In this document: positions 10,789-22,495 of the stretch, piece after piece
Numbering within the stretch: the stretch's first letter is position 1
How the letters are laid out: the number at the start of each line of letters is the position of its first letter
From: Hysterangium stoloniferum
Taxonomy: Eukaryota > Basidiomycota > Agaricomycetes > Hysterangiales > Hysterangiaceae
Reading direction: 5' to 3'
Length of the DNA: 64,000 nucleotides
Assembly (NCBI GenBank): GCA_015178975.1
Contig: WHVD01000032.1
Span: forward strand, 124,001 to 188,000
Notes under the pieces: model-generated
Told to the model about the DNA's origin: nothing
What the model saw: only the letters and a program-made list of their open reading frames with translations
Database searches by the model: none
Program-made: the position numbers and the translations under genes

Positions 10789-11274
10789 TAAGGCTAAAGT
10801 GGAGAACTTGCGTGGTCAGAAGATCAAGATATTCAGAGATGACAAGGGTGGAGAATATATGTCTAAAGAGTTTGATACCTTCCTTTCCACTGCTGGCATC
10901 AGCCAGCAGCATACTGTGCGGAATGAACCACATCAGAATGGGGTTGCTGAATGCTTCAACAGAACATTGGAGAAAGGGGCTACTTCAATTATGGCTGAAT
11001 CCCACCTCCCTCTCTCATTCTGGGGACATGCTGTCATTGCCCATTACTCATGCGTGCAACTGCTCACCTACCACTGCTCTTAAGCATTCTGTGCCTTATA
11101 CTGTCTGGGATAGTAGGAAACCAGAAGTATCACATCTTAGGGTATTTGGCTGTACTGCTTATGTGCATGTACAGAAGGACCAACATATTGGACTTGGCTC
11201 TCACACACAGAAATGTGTCTTTATTGGATATCCTCCAGATTATAAGGGTTGGATGTTTACAATCCCTTGACTAA

Positions 11275-12848
11275 GAAGACTATTATCAGTAATAATGCTG
11301 TCTTTGATGAGAGAGTCTTACCAAACCTGCCATACCTTCTACTCCTACTGCTCCTGATGTTCTTCCTGATAATCCACAATTTGTTGATTTGTTTATTCCT
11401 GGACCCTCTAGGTCTATTTAGGTGGGAGCCCAGCCTAATCAGGTGGGAGCTCCACAGGAACCAAATCAGGTGGGAGATGGTCAGAATAATGCTTTGCCTC
11501 CTGGTCCTAGTTCCAACTCTGATTCTAATTCTGAACATTCTGAATGTTCACCGAGTCCTCCTCCTCAACCATGTCACAATCCACCCAGAAACAGAGTTCC
11601 TCCTAATCATTTCTGGCAGGTTGACCCTGCTAACATCCACAACTATAGAGAATCTACTCCTGTAGTTGAGTCTAGTGATGAGGCAGAGGATTCTCCACTA
11701 CATTCTCCTCCTCCAGTTGAGTCTGAGGAAGAAGCCCTAGCTGCCAGTGAGGGAGATCTTTACATTGGTGTAGATGAAGCTTTTGAGTTTGCCTACAAGG
11801 CCAGTGCTCATGATGATGCACTGAGAACTCTCAAAGAGGCCTTACAAAGTCCTGATGCTGACAAGTGGTATGACACTGCATATGCAGAAATGCAATCCCT
11901 GCTTGAAAATGGCACTTTTCACCTTGCTAAACTACCTGAGGATCGTAAAGCTATTGGCTCTCATTGGGTGTTTGTGATCAAGTGTAAGAAGGATGGGTCA
12001 ATTGACAAGTTCAAAGCTTGTCTTGTTGCAAAGGGTTATGCACAGCAACCAGGGTTTGACTTCACTGATACCTTTGCTCCTACTGCCAAATGGGCCACTT
12101 TGTGTGCTGTCCTAGCATTGGCTGCACTGGAGGACATGGAACTTGAGAATGTAGATATCTCCTCTTCATTCTTGAATGGTGAATTTGAAGAGGAAGTATA
12201 CTTGCAGCAGCCTGAAGGTTTTCACCAAGGTGCTTGTGATGAGTTCTTCTTCTGAAAGGACTATATGGTTTACACCAGTCACCTTGTATCTGGCATAAGA
12301 AGTTGAATGCTGTCCTGCTCAGTTTGGGTTTCAAATAAGTGCTATGCAATCATAGCATTTGGGTCTTCCAAAAGGGTGATGTCAAAGTCATTATACCAGT
12401 ATTTGTAGATGACATGACTATTGCATCTAAATCCAAGGAGGCTATCATGAAGTTCAAAGATGATCTAAAGAGCCACTTCAAATTGCATGATCGTGGTCCT
12501 ACTTCTTACTTGTTAGGTGTTGGCATTGAAAGAGATAGGACAAAGTGTACTATTACTCTATCACAGCATCAATACATCTTGGACATGTTACAGTGTTATG
12601 GTCTTGCTGACTGCAATCTCATTGGTACACCTATGATACCTAACTCAAAATTGAGTAAAGACCAGGCTCCAGTGTCTCCTGAAGAGATTGCATACATGAA
12701 GGACATTCCATACATCCATGCTGTTGGTTCTCTTATGTATTTGGCTGTTGCCACTTGTCCAGACATTGCCTATACTGTTGGAGTATTAGCCAGATTCAAT
12801 CACAATCCAGGAAAGGTTCATTGGCTAGTAGTACAACATCTCTTTTGA
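11275..12848 (+). pseudogene. Copia reverse transcriptase
   Basis: A Pro/Ser/Asn-rich linker (about 11400-11750) leads to the RVT_2 domain. Recognisable blocks are IGSHWVFVIKCKKDGS, ACLVAKGYAQQPGFD, then VDISSSFLNGEF and YLQQPEGF. The catalytic FVDDM (the YVDD box) falls near 12400. A stop at 12255 and a frame change between 12255 and 12339 split fingers and palm, and a further stop falls at 12848. Normal role is copying the element RNA into cDNA inside cytoplasmic particles. Confidence 0.85.
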
Positions 12849-12859
12849 TATCTCAAAGG

Positions 12860-13332
12860 CACCCTTGACTTGGGCTTGACCTTTGGCCCTAGTAATGACA
12901 AGGAATTGTTTGTGTCTTAGTCAGATGCTGACCATGGAGATAATAAGTAGACTGGAAAATCTACTGGTGCATATGTAGTTAAGATGGGTACTGGAGCCAT
13001 TAGCTGGCAGAGCAAACTCCAGACTATTGTAACTCTCTCTACTGAAGCAGAGTATATTGCAGCAGTGTCAGCTGGTCAGGAAGTGCTATGGTTGCGAAAC
13101 TTATTTGAGGAATTGGGATATCCTCAAAAGACTGCATCTACTTTGTATCTTGACAACCAATCTTCTATTGCAGTTGCCAGAGATCCTGAACATCATGGGC
13201 ATAAAGCATCTGGACTTGAGAACATATTGGTTAAGGCAGGAAGTTGATAGTGGGAAGATCAAAGTTGTTCATCTCCCTACTTCAGAGATGCCTGCTGATT
13301 TATTGACAAAACCCAGGCCAAGCCAAAGGTAG
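12860..13332 (+). pseudogene. Copia RNase H, 3' end of pol
   Basis: Residues SDADHGDN (near 12923), AISWQSKLQTIVTLSTEAEY and YLDNQSSIAVARD define the copia RNase H. The last part (about 13220-13332) is read in another frame and ends in the conserved MPADLLTKP. Stops near 12920 and 12950 and one frame shift break it. The coding sequence ends only a few bases before the insertion of the young gypsy element at 13338. Confidence 0.85.
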
Positions 13333-13337
13333 AATAC

Positions 13338-13740
13338 TGTAATCCTGGTGGTCTTACGACAGAAACATACGTCACACCAACACTGACCGCTCACCTATTG
13401 TCTCCCCGATCATCCCTCTTCTGGTGGCCACACCATCCCGCTCGCCTATTGTCGCCGACATTGTTCCCCTTTTTTTCGTCTCACTGCCCTGATCGCAATT
13501 ATTAATTTCCTGTCTTCGCGATCACTTCCCCCTCGAACAACATTTTCCTTGTGCCTTGCTGCCTTTGTTCTCCGACTGTTCTGCCGGAAGAAGTCCTTTT
13601 AAGAGAGAATCTTTTAGTAGCTACTCTCATAGAAAAGAACTCACCTATCACTTACTGTCTTACTGTATATCGTTACGATTTGCAATCAGATAGCATTGTC
13701 CTGTCTGTTGCTAAGTGAGGCTGATACCTACAGCCTTACA
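13338..13740 (+). repeat. 5' LTR of young gypsy element
   Basis: Starts TGTAATCCTGGTGG and ends CAGCCTTACA, 403 bp. It contains CCTATTGT motifs near 13396 and 13446. Related LTR starts (TGTAATCCTG) occur at 59979 and 63618. Confidence 0.95.
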
Positions 13741-13764
13741 CTTTTTTTTTGACAGGACAATGCT

Positions 13765-15030
13765 TTGACCACCGTGTCTCACTTACCGTCAACATCTACA
13801 CCACCGCTCACTCGCTCGGAAATGAGACGGAGACAACAACTCGGATTACCCTCTCTTCTCATCAATCCCTTCACAAACGATACACCAACCTCACCCACCT
13901 TACCCACTGAACCTGATTCATCAGAAACCGAGACCAATACTGACACTGAACCCTTCAGGCTACAACCATACGTGTCACACCACAACCTACCATCATCACG
14001 ACAATCCAAGAAAATAAAAATGCCACAAGTAGACGACTCACAACCTATCGCTGAAGTTAGGATCAGCAAGCTGAAGGAATGCCCCATGTTAACTGCTGGT
14101 CGATACACGCCACTGGTTCACCAAGGCTGGTCTGTTGCCTGCCGGCGATACATGAAATTTGGAGAAAGAAAGCCTGAAGAGGTCGTTAGTTATGTAGCCG
14201 ACGCAATGATGGAGCCGCGACTTATGGCCTGGTACCAGGGAGATCAAAAATGTATTGATGGTCTCACTCTAGATCAGTATCTAGAAGAACTGGCTTCCAT
14301 CACGCTCGAAAGGAACTGGGCTCACCTTATCAGGGAGAAGATCCTCACAACCCCTCAAGGCAACCGCAGATTCATAGATTGGAAGATCGAGATGGAGAAC
14401 CTTAATGCAATCTTAACCACCTCAGCCAAATCTTTCGCACTATCAACAGCCACCTTAAAAACACAACTCGAAGCAAACCTTGACAAAGTGCTCAAGCGCA
14501 ACCTCTTCATCGAGCCGATCATCTCTACAGAACTTGCTGCATGGACCCATGAGGTAAAAGAACGTGATGAACGCATTCGTGAACAACAAGAGATTGTCCA
14601 AGAACAGATTCTAGCAAATAACACAGCCCGGGCCCTGCGCCGCAATGAAAGAAAGGATTTAGCCTCCAGATTATCAGATCCTCCTTCGAACTCCATGTCC
14701 ACCACCAAAATTGCCAGCATAAAACTCCCCAGGCTAATGGATGATGAACGAAAACTCCTGCAAGATCATGGTGGATGCACCCGCTGCCGCAATTTCTACA
14801 CAGGACACCATTCGGACACTTGCCCAATGAAACCACCAACTCATGGCCTGATGCTGCCACATACAAACCACTCACAATGTCAATGGCCTGAGCTGCTGCC
14901 CCTCGGACCACTGCCGGTCTTGCCCTGGCGAAAATTGAGGAATGCATGGATGAAGATACGGATACGTATGTCATTTCCTCCCCCAAATCACAAACTCCTT
15001 TCACAGTCCCTCATCTCTACGCACCTGTAG
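13765..15030 (+). CDS. Gag of young gypsy element
   Basis: An open frame of 421 codons starts 25 bases after the LTR (the nearest in-frame ATG is at 13822). The N-terminus is Thr/Pro/Ser-rich. A helical capsid-like region follows (about residues 95-300, with SYVADAMMEPRLMAWYQG), then a Cys/His motif CTRCRNFYTGHHSDTC at about residues 337-352. That motif is a zinc-knuckle variant with a longer C-to-H gap than the usual CX2CX4HX4C. The end overlaps pol by 85 bases in the -1 frame. It forms the virus-like particle and binds element RNA. Confidence 0.85.
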   Translation: MTTVSHLPSTSTPPLTRSEMRRRQQLGLPSLLINPFTNDTPTSPTLPTEPDSSETETNTDTEPFRLQPYVSHHNLPSSRQSKKIKMPQVDDSQPIAEVRISKLKECPMLTAGRYTPLVHQGWSVACRRYMKFGERKPEEVVSYVADAMMEPRLMAWYQGDQKCIDGLTLDQYLEELASITLERNWAHLIREKILTTPQGNRRFIDWKIEMENLNAILTTSAKSFALSTATLKTQLEANLDKVLKRNLFIEPIISTELAAWTHEVKERDERIREQQEIVQEQILANNTARALRRNERKDLASRLSDPPSNSMSTTKIASIKLPRLMDDERKLLQDHGGCTRCRNFYTGHHSDTCPMKPPTHGLMLPHTNHSQCQWPELLPLGPLPVLPWRKLRNAWMKIRIRMSFPPPNHKLLSQSLISTHL

Positions 15031-18000
15031 AGCTTACGGGACCCCTCATTTCTGACTTCCCTCTTCCGATAAAAGCATTACTTGACATCGGCTGCCCTTC
15101 CACAGTGATTAGCGATGCCCTGGTTTTGCAACTTGGCCTACATCGATTTCCCCTCCCAGCTGCGGAGGACAACCTTTCATCACTAATGGAAACACCTTTG
15201 AGTTGCAAGGAATTTGTGAAATTAAAAATCGGGTCAGGAAAGGGAACATGGCAATCAGGGGTTTTTAAGGCAAAAGTGAACGTTGGTTTACCTGTACCAC
15301 TTATCTTGGGAATGCCATTTCTTTCATCCCACCATATTGTGATTGATACCACCAAGCGTACTGCGTGCGATAAGAGGGTCAATTATGACCTCATCAATCC
15401 AAGAAGGCGGAAACAAGGCATGACCACAATTACACCTAAATCAATGGCCACACAACAACCCTCACCAACACCACCAAGCCAAGCAGTATCTGAACCACCA
15501 CTGGCAGGATACTTACGACCAATCCCAATCATGGTGGCAGTACGTGAACACATTGAGGCCCTCACATTCGAAGAAAGATTAGCCAAAAAGGATCTTGAGT
15601 TTAAAAAGACCTTTGCTGACTGTTTTCCACTGCGCTTGCCAGACACAGCTGCCCTGCCTACACACATATACCACCGTATCCGTCTCAAAGATCCCTCAAA
15701 GGTTACAGTTGGATGGGGATACTCTGCTCCAAAAAAATTCCACAACTCCTGGAAAATTCTCCTCAAAGAGCATTTGGCAGCTGGACGCATAAGACCATCT
15801 TCCTCGGAATATGTATCACCTGCTTTCTGTGTCCCTAAATATCGGAATGGGGTGCCTGTTTTTGATATCCCACCACGATGGGTAAATGATTACTGTGAAC
15901 TAAATAAAAATACCATACGTGATAATTATCCCCTACCCCGTGTTGACGACATCCTTTCTGACTGTGGACGAGGTGTCATATTTGGGAAAATCGATATGAC
16001 CAACTCCTTTTTTCAGACCAGAGTACATCCTGAGGACATACATTTGACAGCTGTGCGCACACCTTGGGGCCTTTACGAGTGGACCGTCATGCCAATGGGG
16101 GGTTGCAATGGGCCATCTACACACCAACGACGGATGACAGATGCATTACGACACCTCCTGGGGAAGATATGCCACGTTTACCTTGATGATATTATCATTT
16201 GGTCGAAAACCCTGGAGGAACATGAAAAGAATGTGGCTACCATCCTGCAGGCACTCCACATTGCCCAGCTATATTGTAATCCTGACAAATCCACGCTATT
16301 TGCCACAGACATTTCCTTCCTTGGACACCACATCTCTGCCACAGGCATTCGTCCAGATGCCTGCAAAACCGAGCGCATCATCAATTGGCCTCAGCCAACG
16401 ACAGCAACTAACATCAGGGGTTTTTTGGGACTCACCCGATATGTTTCGGCATTCCTCCCTGCCCTTGCAGAACACACCAGTGTACTCACCACCCTGACTA
16501 CGAAGGATTGTGATCGACACTTCCCCACCTGGACCACTGAACATCAATACGCCTTTGACGCCATTAAACATTTGGTCACGGGTGCAGATTGTCTCACAGT
16601 CATCGACTATCATGATACCACCAGTCAAATTTTCCTGACCACAGATGCCAGTGACAGATGTACTGGGGCAGTCCTCAGTTTCGGGAAGGACTGGACGACA
16701 GCCCGGCCAGTTGCCTATGATTCTTATCAACTTAACCCTGCTGAGCGGAACTACCCTGTCCATGAAAAGGAACTGTTAGCCATCATCAAGGCACTAAAAA
16801 AGTGGCGCACCAGCCTATTAGGATCAATATCTACACTGATCACCGGACACTATAATATTTTCAATCACAGAAAGACATGTCCCGCCGGCAAATGCGCTGG
16901 TCCATGTACCTTGCGGACTTTGATTTTAATATCATCTATATTCGTGGTGAAGATAATACAGTTGCTGATGCGTTATCTAGGATGCCGGATTGCAACCCTG
17001 ATGCCAGACACGCTGCCTGCACCTTGGCATATACCCGTTCACCGCCCAAACAACTTGCAGGGGGAATCCTAAGGATCACAGCGGACCCATCACTCCTAGA
17101 TCAGATCCGCCAAGGCTACCTGGATGATGACTTTTGTAAGCAACTTGAAGACGGCATTGCAGCAGGAAGTATTGATGGGGCTAGGAAGGAGTCAGGGCTC
17201 CTGTACGTTGGGCATCGCCTTGTGATCCCACGAGATATCACCATTCGAGAGATGCTTTACCACCTAGCACATGACACTCTTGGCCATTTTGGCTTTGACA
17301 AGAGTTATGAATCTCTGCGCCATGCCTATTACTGGCCAAACATGAGGCGAGACCTGCAGGCAGCGTATATACCTTCTTGCACAGAATGTCAACAAAATAA
17401 AGACCCCACTAGCCGGCCCCGTGGTCCCCTGCACCCCCTCCCTATTCCTGATGGCCGTTTTGACACCGTCGCCATCGATTTCATTGGCCCACTTCCTGAA
17501 GAAAATGGCAAAGATACAGTCATGACCATGACTGATACACTGGGTGCCGATATTTGGTTGGCTGCAATACATTCTTCTTACACTGCCGCACAGGTTGCCG
17601 TGGTGCTGTTTGATGAGTGGTACTGTGAAAATGGATTAATGCTCAACCTAGTCTCAGATCGGGACCCCCTTTTTACATCAGAACTCTGGCGCGCCTTGCA
17701 CAAGCTCTCAGGGGTAAAGCTGAAGATGTCCACCGCCTACCACCCACAAAGTGATGGCACCAGTGAGCACACAAATAAAACCTTAAACCAGGCTATCCGC
17801 TACCATGTTGATATTAACCAGAAAGGATGGTCAGCACAGCTGCCCCGTGTGCAGTTCGCTGTCATGAACACTGTGAATACATCCACGGGTTTCTCCCCCT
17901 TCCAGTTAAAGACAGGTCGCTCCCCCCGGGTCATTCCCCCCCTGCTCCCCTTACCCACTGATGCCACCCCTGCTGAAGCCGCTGCAAATGATATCCTGCG

Positions 18001-18562
18001 TCGCCTGGAATTCGACGTTCAGGAGGCACGGGACAACCTCACTGCTGCCAAGGTCCGACAGGCCTATCACGCTAATGAGAGCCGGGCAGCAGAAATACCA
18101 TACAAAGTAGGCGACTTAGTGATGTTGTCCACTACTCACCGCCGCCGTAACTACAAACGGAAGGGCAAACAGCGCGCCGCAAAATTTATGCCCCGCTTTG
18201 ATGGGCCTTATGAGGTTACTCACACCTTTCCCGAAAAATCTGTTTATACACTGCGACTACCTAACAGCCCCACGTCCTACCCCGGTTTCCACTCGAGTCT
18301 CCTCAAGCCATTTATCCCCAACGACCCTACCCTTTTCCCCAACCGGGAGCTCATCCGCCCAGGCATTGTGGTCACAGAGGACGGCTCTGAGGAGACACTC
18401 ATCGACAAAATTGTGGATGCACGGCGCCGTGGCCGCGGCACCCAATACTTAGTACGTTGGGTGGGTTACGGAAAGGACCATGACGAATGGTTACCCCACA
18501 GGGCTCTTGAAGATACAGAAGCACTGGACGTGTGGGAAAACGAGAATGGACCGGATGTTTGA
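14946..18562 (+). pseudogene. Pol of young gypsy element: protease, RT, RNase H, integrase, chromodomain
   Basis: The first frame (14946-17072) carries a protease with active site LLDIGCPST at residues 45-53, where the usual Ser/Thr after Asp is Ile. Reverse transcriptase follows, with YLDD at about residues 412-415, then RNase H (TDASDRC near residue 565). The frame is lost around 16810-16850: the YTDHRTL segment lies in the next frame and is followed by a TAA. The second frame (16877-18562) continues with the HHCC finger, the integrase core (DFIGPLPE, SDRDPLF, SDGTSEHTNK) and a C-terminal chromodomain (YLVRWVGYGKDHDEW). Only one shift and one stop separate it from a full-length polyprotein. 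The altered protease motif is worth checking against relatives. Confidence 0.88.
14982..14988 (+). promoter_or_regulatory. Candidate -1 ribosomal frameshift heptamer between gag and pol
   Basis: C CCA AAT lies in the gag frame, fits the X XXY YYZ slippery rule and sits inside the gag-pol overlap. Pol is in the -1 frame and opens around it (14946 onward). A downstream stimulatory structure was not demonstrated. Confidence 0.4.
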
Positions 18563-18591
18563 TACCAGCTTATTTTCAGAGGGGGGAGGGG

Positions 18592-18994
18592 TGTAATCCT
18601 GGTGGTCTTACGACAGAAACATACGTCACACCAACACTGACCGCTCACCTATTGTCTCCCCGATCATCCCTCTTCTGGTGGCCACACCATCCCGCTCGCC
18701 TATTGTTGCCGACATTGTTCCCCTTTTTTTCGTCTCACTGCCCTGATCGCAATTATTAATTTCCTGTCTTCGCGATCACTTCCCCCTCGAACAACATTTT
18801 CCTTGTGCCTTGGTGCCTTTGTTCTCTGACTGTTCCGCCGGAAGAAGTCCTTTTAAGAGAGAATCTTTTAGTAGCTACTCTCATAGAAAAGAACTCACCT
18901 ATCACTTACTGTCTTACTGTATATCGTTACGATTTGCAATCAGATAGCATTGTCCTGTCTGTTGCTAAGTGAGGCTGATACCTACAGCCTTACA
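18592..18994 (+). repeat. 3' LTR of young gypsy element
   Basis: 403 bp, same ends as the 5' LTR. Differences seen by eye: GTCGCC/GTTGCC, TGCT/TGGT, CTCCG/CTCTG and TTCTG/TTCCG, so about 99% identity. Confidence 0.95.
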
Positions 18995-19047
18995 AATACT
19001 TACAAAAACTACTGGGACTAGCATAGAGCTGACTCATCAGGTGGGAG

Positions 19048-19209
19048 TGTTAGAGTATGATATTATAGCTCTCACATAGTCTATGATGTTCCCTATATTT
19101 TTCTGATATTTGTAGTATTTTTCCCAGCACTGTAGGTGCAGTATTGAGTGAGTTACCTAGTAAGGTAACTGATGTGTAGGTGCTTAGGTAAGCACCCTGT
19201 AGCATACTC
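19048..19209 (+). repeat. 3' LTR of copia element (right end uncertain)
   Basis: Starts TGTTAGAGTATG and follows the uninterrupted LTR sequence used to recognise the MITE insertion in the 5' LTR. Similarity to the 5' LTR fades after GCATACTC, so the real end or a truncation lies near 19209. AT-rich sequence of the palindrome type begins immediately after. Confidence 0.75.
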
Positions 19210-19939
19210 CACTGTCACTGGAGGCATCCCAAGATTTTTGGAGTTGGAAAACCTTCAGAAAATCTTGTTATTTGGCCAAATTTTCTAAGTGTTTTGTGAA
19301 TTGAAAAACTCTTTGAAAATTCTGAGTTTTAGTAGGTTTTTCTGAGGCCAAAAATTGGATCTGAAAATTCTAAAAATTTGCATCAGGAAATTATGAGGAA
19401 ATATTGTTGGAAATAGCCTATTCTTTATGGATTTTCTGAATAAGAAAACTTTTAGAAAACCCTGTATTTTGTTAGGATTTTTCCACCTAAGAAAATCCTA
19501 TGAAAACTGTAATAATGTGCCTAGAGAAATCAATTGAAAACCACATATTTCTACTTAATTTTGCCTCTGAGGGAATTCAGTGAAAACTATGGTTCTCTGC
19601 CTGAAAAAATCTTGAGCCAAGACAAAGTTTTTTTAATGTTTTGTCAAGGGGAAAACCATGATGAAATTTACAATTTAATTATACATAAAATCATTGAATA
19701 ATTATATATTTCAACAAAATTTTCCTTGGTCACAAACACTATGGAAATTCAAAAAATCTGTTTGTGAAATCATGAAGAAATTGATGATTTTCCATGAGTT
19801 TCTTAGAGGTTTTTCAAGGTAAGAAACCCTGAACCGATATTTTGCAATTCAGCACGATTTGCAAATATTTGAAAAGATACAGTGTGATTCATTACAATTG
19901 GCAAGTGTTTGGGAATATTCAATGTGATTTGCAAGTTTT

Positions 19940-20400
19940 CAGGAGGCTAGAGTGCGACTCTTTTAGACTTTTTGCGACTATTCTAGACTCTTTGTGATTG
20001 TTTGTGACTGTTTGCGACTCTTTTGGACTGTTTGTGACTCTTTTGGACTTTTTGTGACTCTTTTGGACTTTTTGCCACTCTTTTGGACTTTTTGCACTCT
20101 TTTGGACTTTTTGTGACTCTTTTGGACTCTTTGTGACTCTTATAGACTCGTTATGACTGTTATAGACTCTTTGTGACTCATGTAGACTCTTTGCGACTTT
20201 TTGTGACTCGTTTAGATTCTTTGCGACTCTTTTAGACTCTTTGCGACTTTTTTAGACTCTTTGCAACTTATTCTTTGTGACTCTTTGAAAAGTTGCAAAG
20301 TTGCAAAGTGTCACATAAAGTCACAAAGTCGCACAAAGTCAGTGTCGCACAAAGTCGCAAAGTATCGCAAAAAGTCGTGTTGCAAAAAGTCACAAAAGTG
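19940..20400. repeat. Outer satellite array, left arm
   Basis: About 20-bp units of the form GACTCTTTTGGACTTTTTGT, diverging to CACAAAGTCGCA units near 20330. It mirrors 24771-25231. Confidence 0.85.
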
Positions 20401-21023
20401 TCACAAATCATAGCACAGTGTCTTCACACAATAATAATCTATGTAAAAAGCCTCCAAAATTTCTATTATCCTCTTTTCTCTATGACCACAAACAATGATA
20501 CACTATACACACAGCACATGGACAAAGGGAGGAAAAAAACGCATCACTATCAATTATATACATAATCTATGTTAAGAAGAAGCCACAGCAAACCTGATAT
20601 ACAGTAGGAGGTACACATCGCATGTGAATTTGAAGCTGGGGGATGATGGCATGGAACAAGAAAATGGGGCTTGGGGCAGGCAGTATCCAAGATGGCGGCA
20701 GCGGCAGGGGGCAGGCTGGGGTGATGGTGGGTAGGTACAGGTAGTTGAGTGTCGATACCAGTATCATCAAGCACAGGATATAAACGAGACATTGGTTATA
20801 TTAAGTAGAATATACTTTTTACTTGTATAAATCTTGAAAGCTGGCGCAGTGCTGGCTGGGGCGGGATGACAAGGCGGGGAGAGGTGCTGTGGGCGTGATG
20901 GTGTGATATAATATGCTGAGCAAGAAAAAGGGAATCCAACTCCAAGTCTAGCTGGAGAGGATAGCAATAGAAGTGGGGGGGGATAACCAAAGGGAGCCGG
21001 CCAGAGGAGACGATGGCGAAACG

Positions 21024-22490
21024 TGATCACTCATCCATCCTATTCATATCTCCGTTTTCATCGTCCGCATACTGCTCCACAGACTGCCATGCTGCACATT
21101 TGCGGGGGACAGCGCAAGCGTGGTCCCCAGGCCCGACGGGTGCTGGTACGACTGGCGCGTCGTCGACGTGTGCGGGTGATGCGAGCCAGTATACGACGTG
21201 TGGTGCGAGTCGCACGCCTCCCCGCGAGAAATGGCCCGGCCCCACCTCCGCGCTCGATCCGCCCCCCGCCGTACCGCTCGAGCTGGTCGTGGTGGTGCTC
21301 GGCGAGCCCCCAGGGCCCTGCGGGAAAAACGGCGCCGTCAGCGTCCCAAGCCCCAGCGTGCCGCCCCCACCCCCTCCGCCGCTGCCGCCCCTACTCGCGT
21401 TCCCCGCACCACTGCCGCTCCCGTTGAGGCTGCCGTATCCGCTCCCGCCGTTCCCCGCGGCGCCGCTACCAAGCCCAGGCGGGAAGCCCCCAAAGTCCGC
21501 GCTCGAGCCGGTCTCGTCGGACCAGTTCTGCGCGTGGTACGGGGGTGCGCACCGCCGTGCGCGATCGGGTGCAGCGGCGCGAGGTGCAGCGTGTCGTAGG
21601 GCCCGTTCCCGTGTCCGTGTCCATCGCCGCCGCCGCCGTGCGGCCCGTGCCCGTGCCCATGTCCCTGTCCATGGTCGTGCGGCCCATACCCGTATCCTTG
21701 CGGCCCGTGGGGCCGGTGGCCGCCGTGCGTGTGCCCCAGCTTGGGGAAGGCGGGGTGCCATGTCGCGGCCGGGGGGAAGTGGTCGTCGGGGTCCGCGTGG
21801 ACGGCGGGTCCGTTCAGCGCGGGCACGGCATCGACGTAGTGGCTGCTGCTGGAGTAGTAGGCCGTGGCGAGCCCGTAGGGGAGGCGGTAGGGTGCGCCGT
21901 CGACGGGGGAGACGCTGCCGTACTCATCGGCGGGGAAGTCGTGCGGCGAGATGGAGGTGTCGTAGGGCGAGGCATCGGTGCGGCGCTTCTTGCAGCTGTT
22001 GTTGGAGCGGGGGCGGTAGATGTATCGGGGTACTTGGAGTTGAAGTTTTCCTTCAACTTTTTTGGCTTGGTTGAGCTGCTTGCGACACTGCACAAAGTCG
22101 CAAAGTGTCACACAAAGTCTCAAAGTGTCACAAAAAGTCGCACAAAGTCGCAAAGTGTCACACAAAGTCGCAAAGTGTCACAAAAAGTCGCAAAGTCCCA
22201 CAAAGTCGTCGCAAAAAGTCGCAAAAAGTTCAAACAGTCACAGAGTCACACAAAGTCTCAAAGTCACAAAAAGTCGCACAAAGTCGCAAAGTGTCACACA
22301 AAGTCGCAAAGTGTCACAAAAAGTCGCAAAGTGTCACAAAAAGTCACAATGACTAAAATCATACCTGCCAGTGGAGTACTCTAGCTCCCCATGTTCATCA
22401 GAGTCCATCTCAGAGAGCCAGCTTTCACAGTAGAAATTTTTCGCCAGTTTTTTGACTGGGGAACTATCACTTGGTGATACGGGGGTTTTA
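21024..22490 (-). pseudogene. Left-arm, 5'-truncated copy of the GC-rich transcription-factor-like gene
   Basis: This is the mirror image of the right-arm gene at 22667-24147 and carries the same frame breaks. It lacks the first five codons and any promoter: the arm ends at 22490, inside the first coding segment, where the unique spacer begins. It therefore cannot be expressed as the right copy might be. Transcription entering from the copia side would read it antisense and then run into the right copy in sense. See the right-arm entry for domain description. Confidence 0.6.
22088..22352. repeat. Inner satellite array, left arm
   Basis: Units such as CACAAAGTCGCAAAGTGT repeat about 14 times. 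It mirrors 22819-23083 and separates the first coding segment from the GC-rich segment of the truncated gene. Confidence 0.85.
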
Positions 22491-22495
22491 GTGTC

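Larger units (their letters stand above)
9110..11274 (+). pseudogene. Copia protease end and integrase, split by Tc1 fragment
   Basis: The GAG-pre-integrase zinc finger is at about 9455-9600 (WHCHFNHLNH ... CEPCLAGK). The integrase core gives its first Asp in LIHSDVHG and its second in FRDDKGGEY. The catalytic Glu region is NGVAECFNRTLE, at 10940. A Tc1-like fragment sits at 9796-10788. Removing it plus one TA rejoins the coding frame exactly (AFKQY then KAKVEN). A stop at 9777, a frame shift near 11080 and others follow, so no integrase can be made. This is the D,D-35-E recombinase that would insert copia cDNA. Confidence 0.85.
13338..18994 (+). mobile_element. Near-complete young Ty3/gypsy chromovirus, 5657 bp (TSD AATAC)
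   Basis: Two 403-bp LTRs (13338-13740, 18592-18994) differ at only about four positions by eye. AATAC flanks both ends (13333-13337, 18995-18999). Between them lie gag and pol in chromovirus order, and a purine tract GAGGGGGGAGGGG immediately precedes the 3' LTR. It inserted in the tail of the copia element. Gag is open; pol has one frame shift and one stop in RNase H. LTR similarity points to recent insertion. Confidence 0.95.
6576..19209 (+). mobile_element. Ty1/copia element, decayed and multiply invaded
   Basis: LTR ends starting TGTTAGAGTATG occur at 6576 and 19048 in the same direction. They frame Gag (8146), protease and integrase (to 11274), reverse transcriptase (to 12848) and RNase H (to 13332), the copia gene order. 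Three later insertions enlarge it: a MITE at 6613, a Tc1 fragment at 9796 and a complete gypsy element at 13338. A purine-rich tract (AGGTGGGAG) lies directly before the 3' LTR. Stops and frame shifts are scattered through all domains, so it is non-autonomous. Confidence 0.88.

Noticed and set aside
14525..15004. Minus-strand frame of 159 codons over gag
   Set aside because: Shadow of the gag coding sequence; no splice sites or motifs, unlike the antisense gene at 46-651.
20293..20565. Lys/Ser/Val-rich frames in the satellite arrays
   Set aside because: Their repetitive peptides simply translate the CACAAAGTCGCA units.
21013..22384. Long open frames on the strand opposite the GC-rich gene (up to 353 codons)
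   Set aside because: They are low-complexity shadows of GC-rich coding DNA and the satellite array, in the wrong direction, and appear mirrored in both arms.
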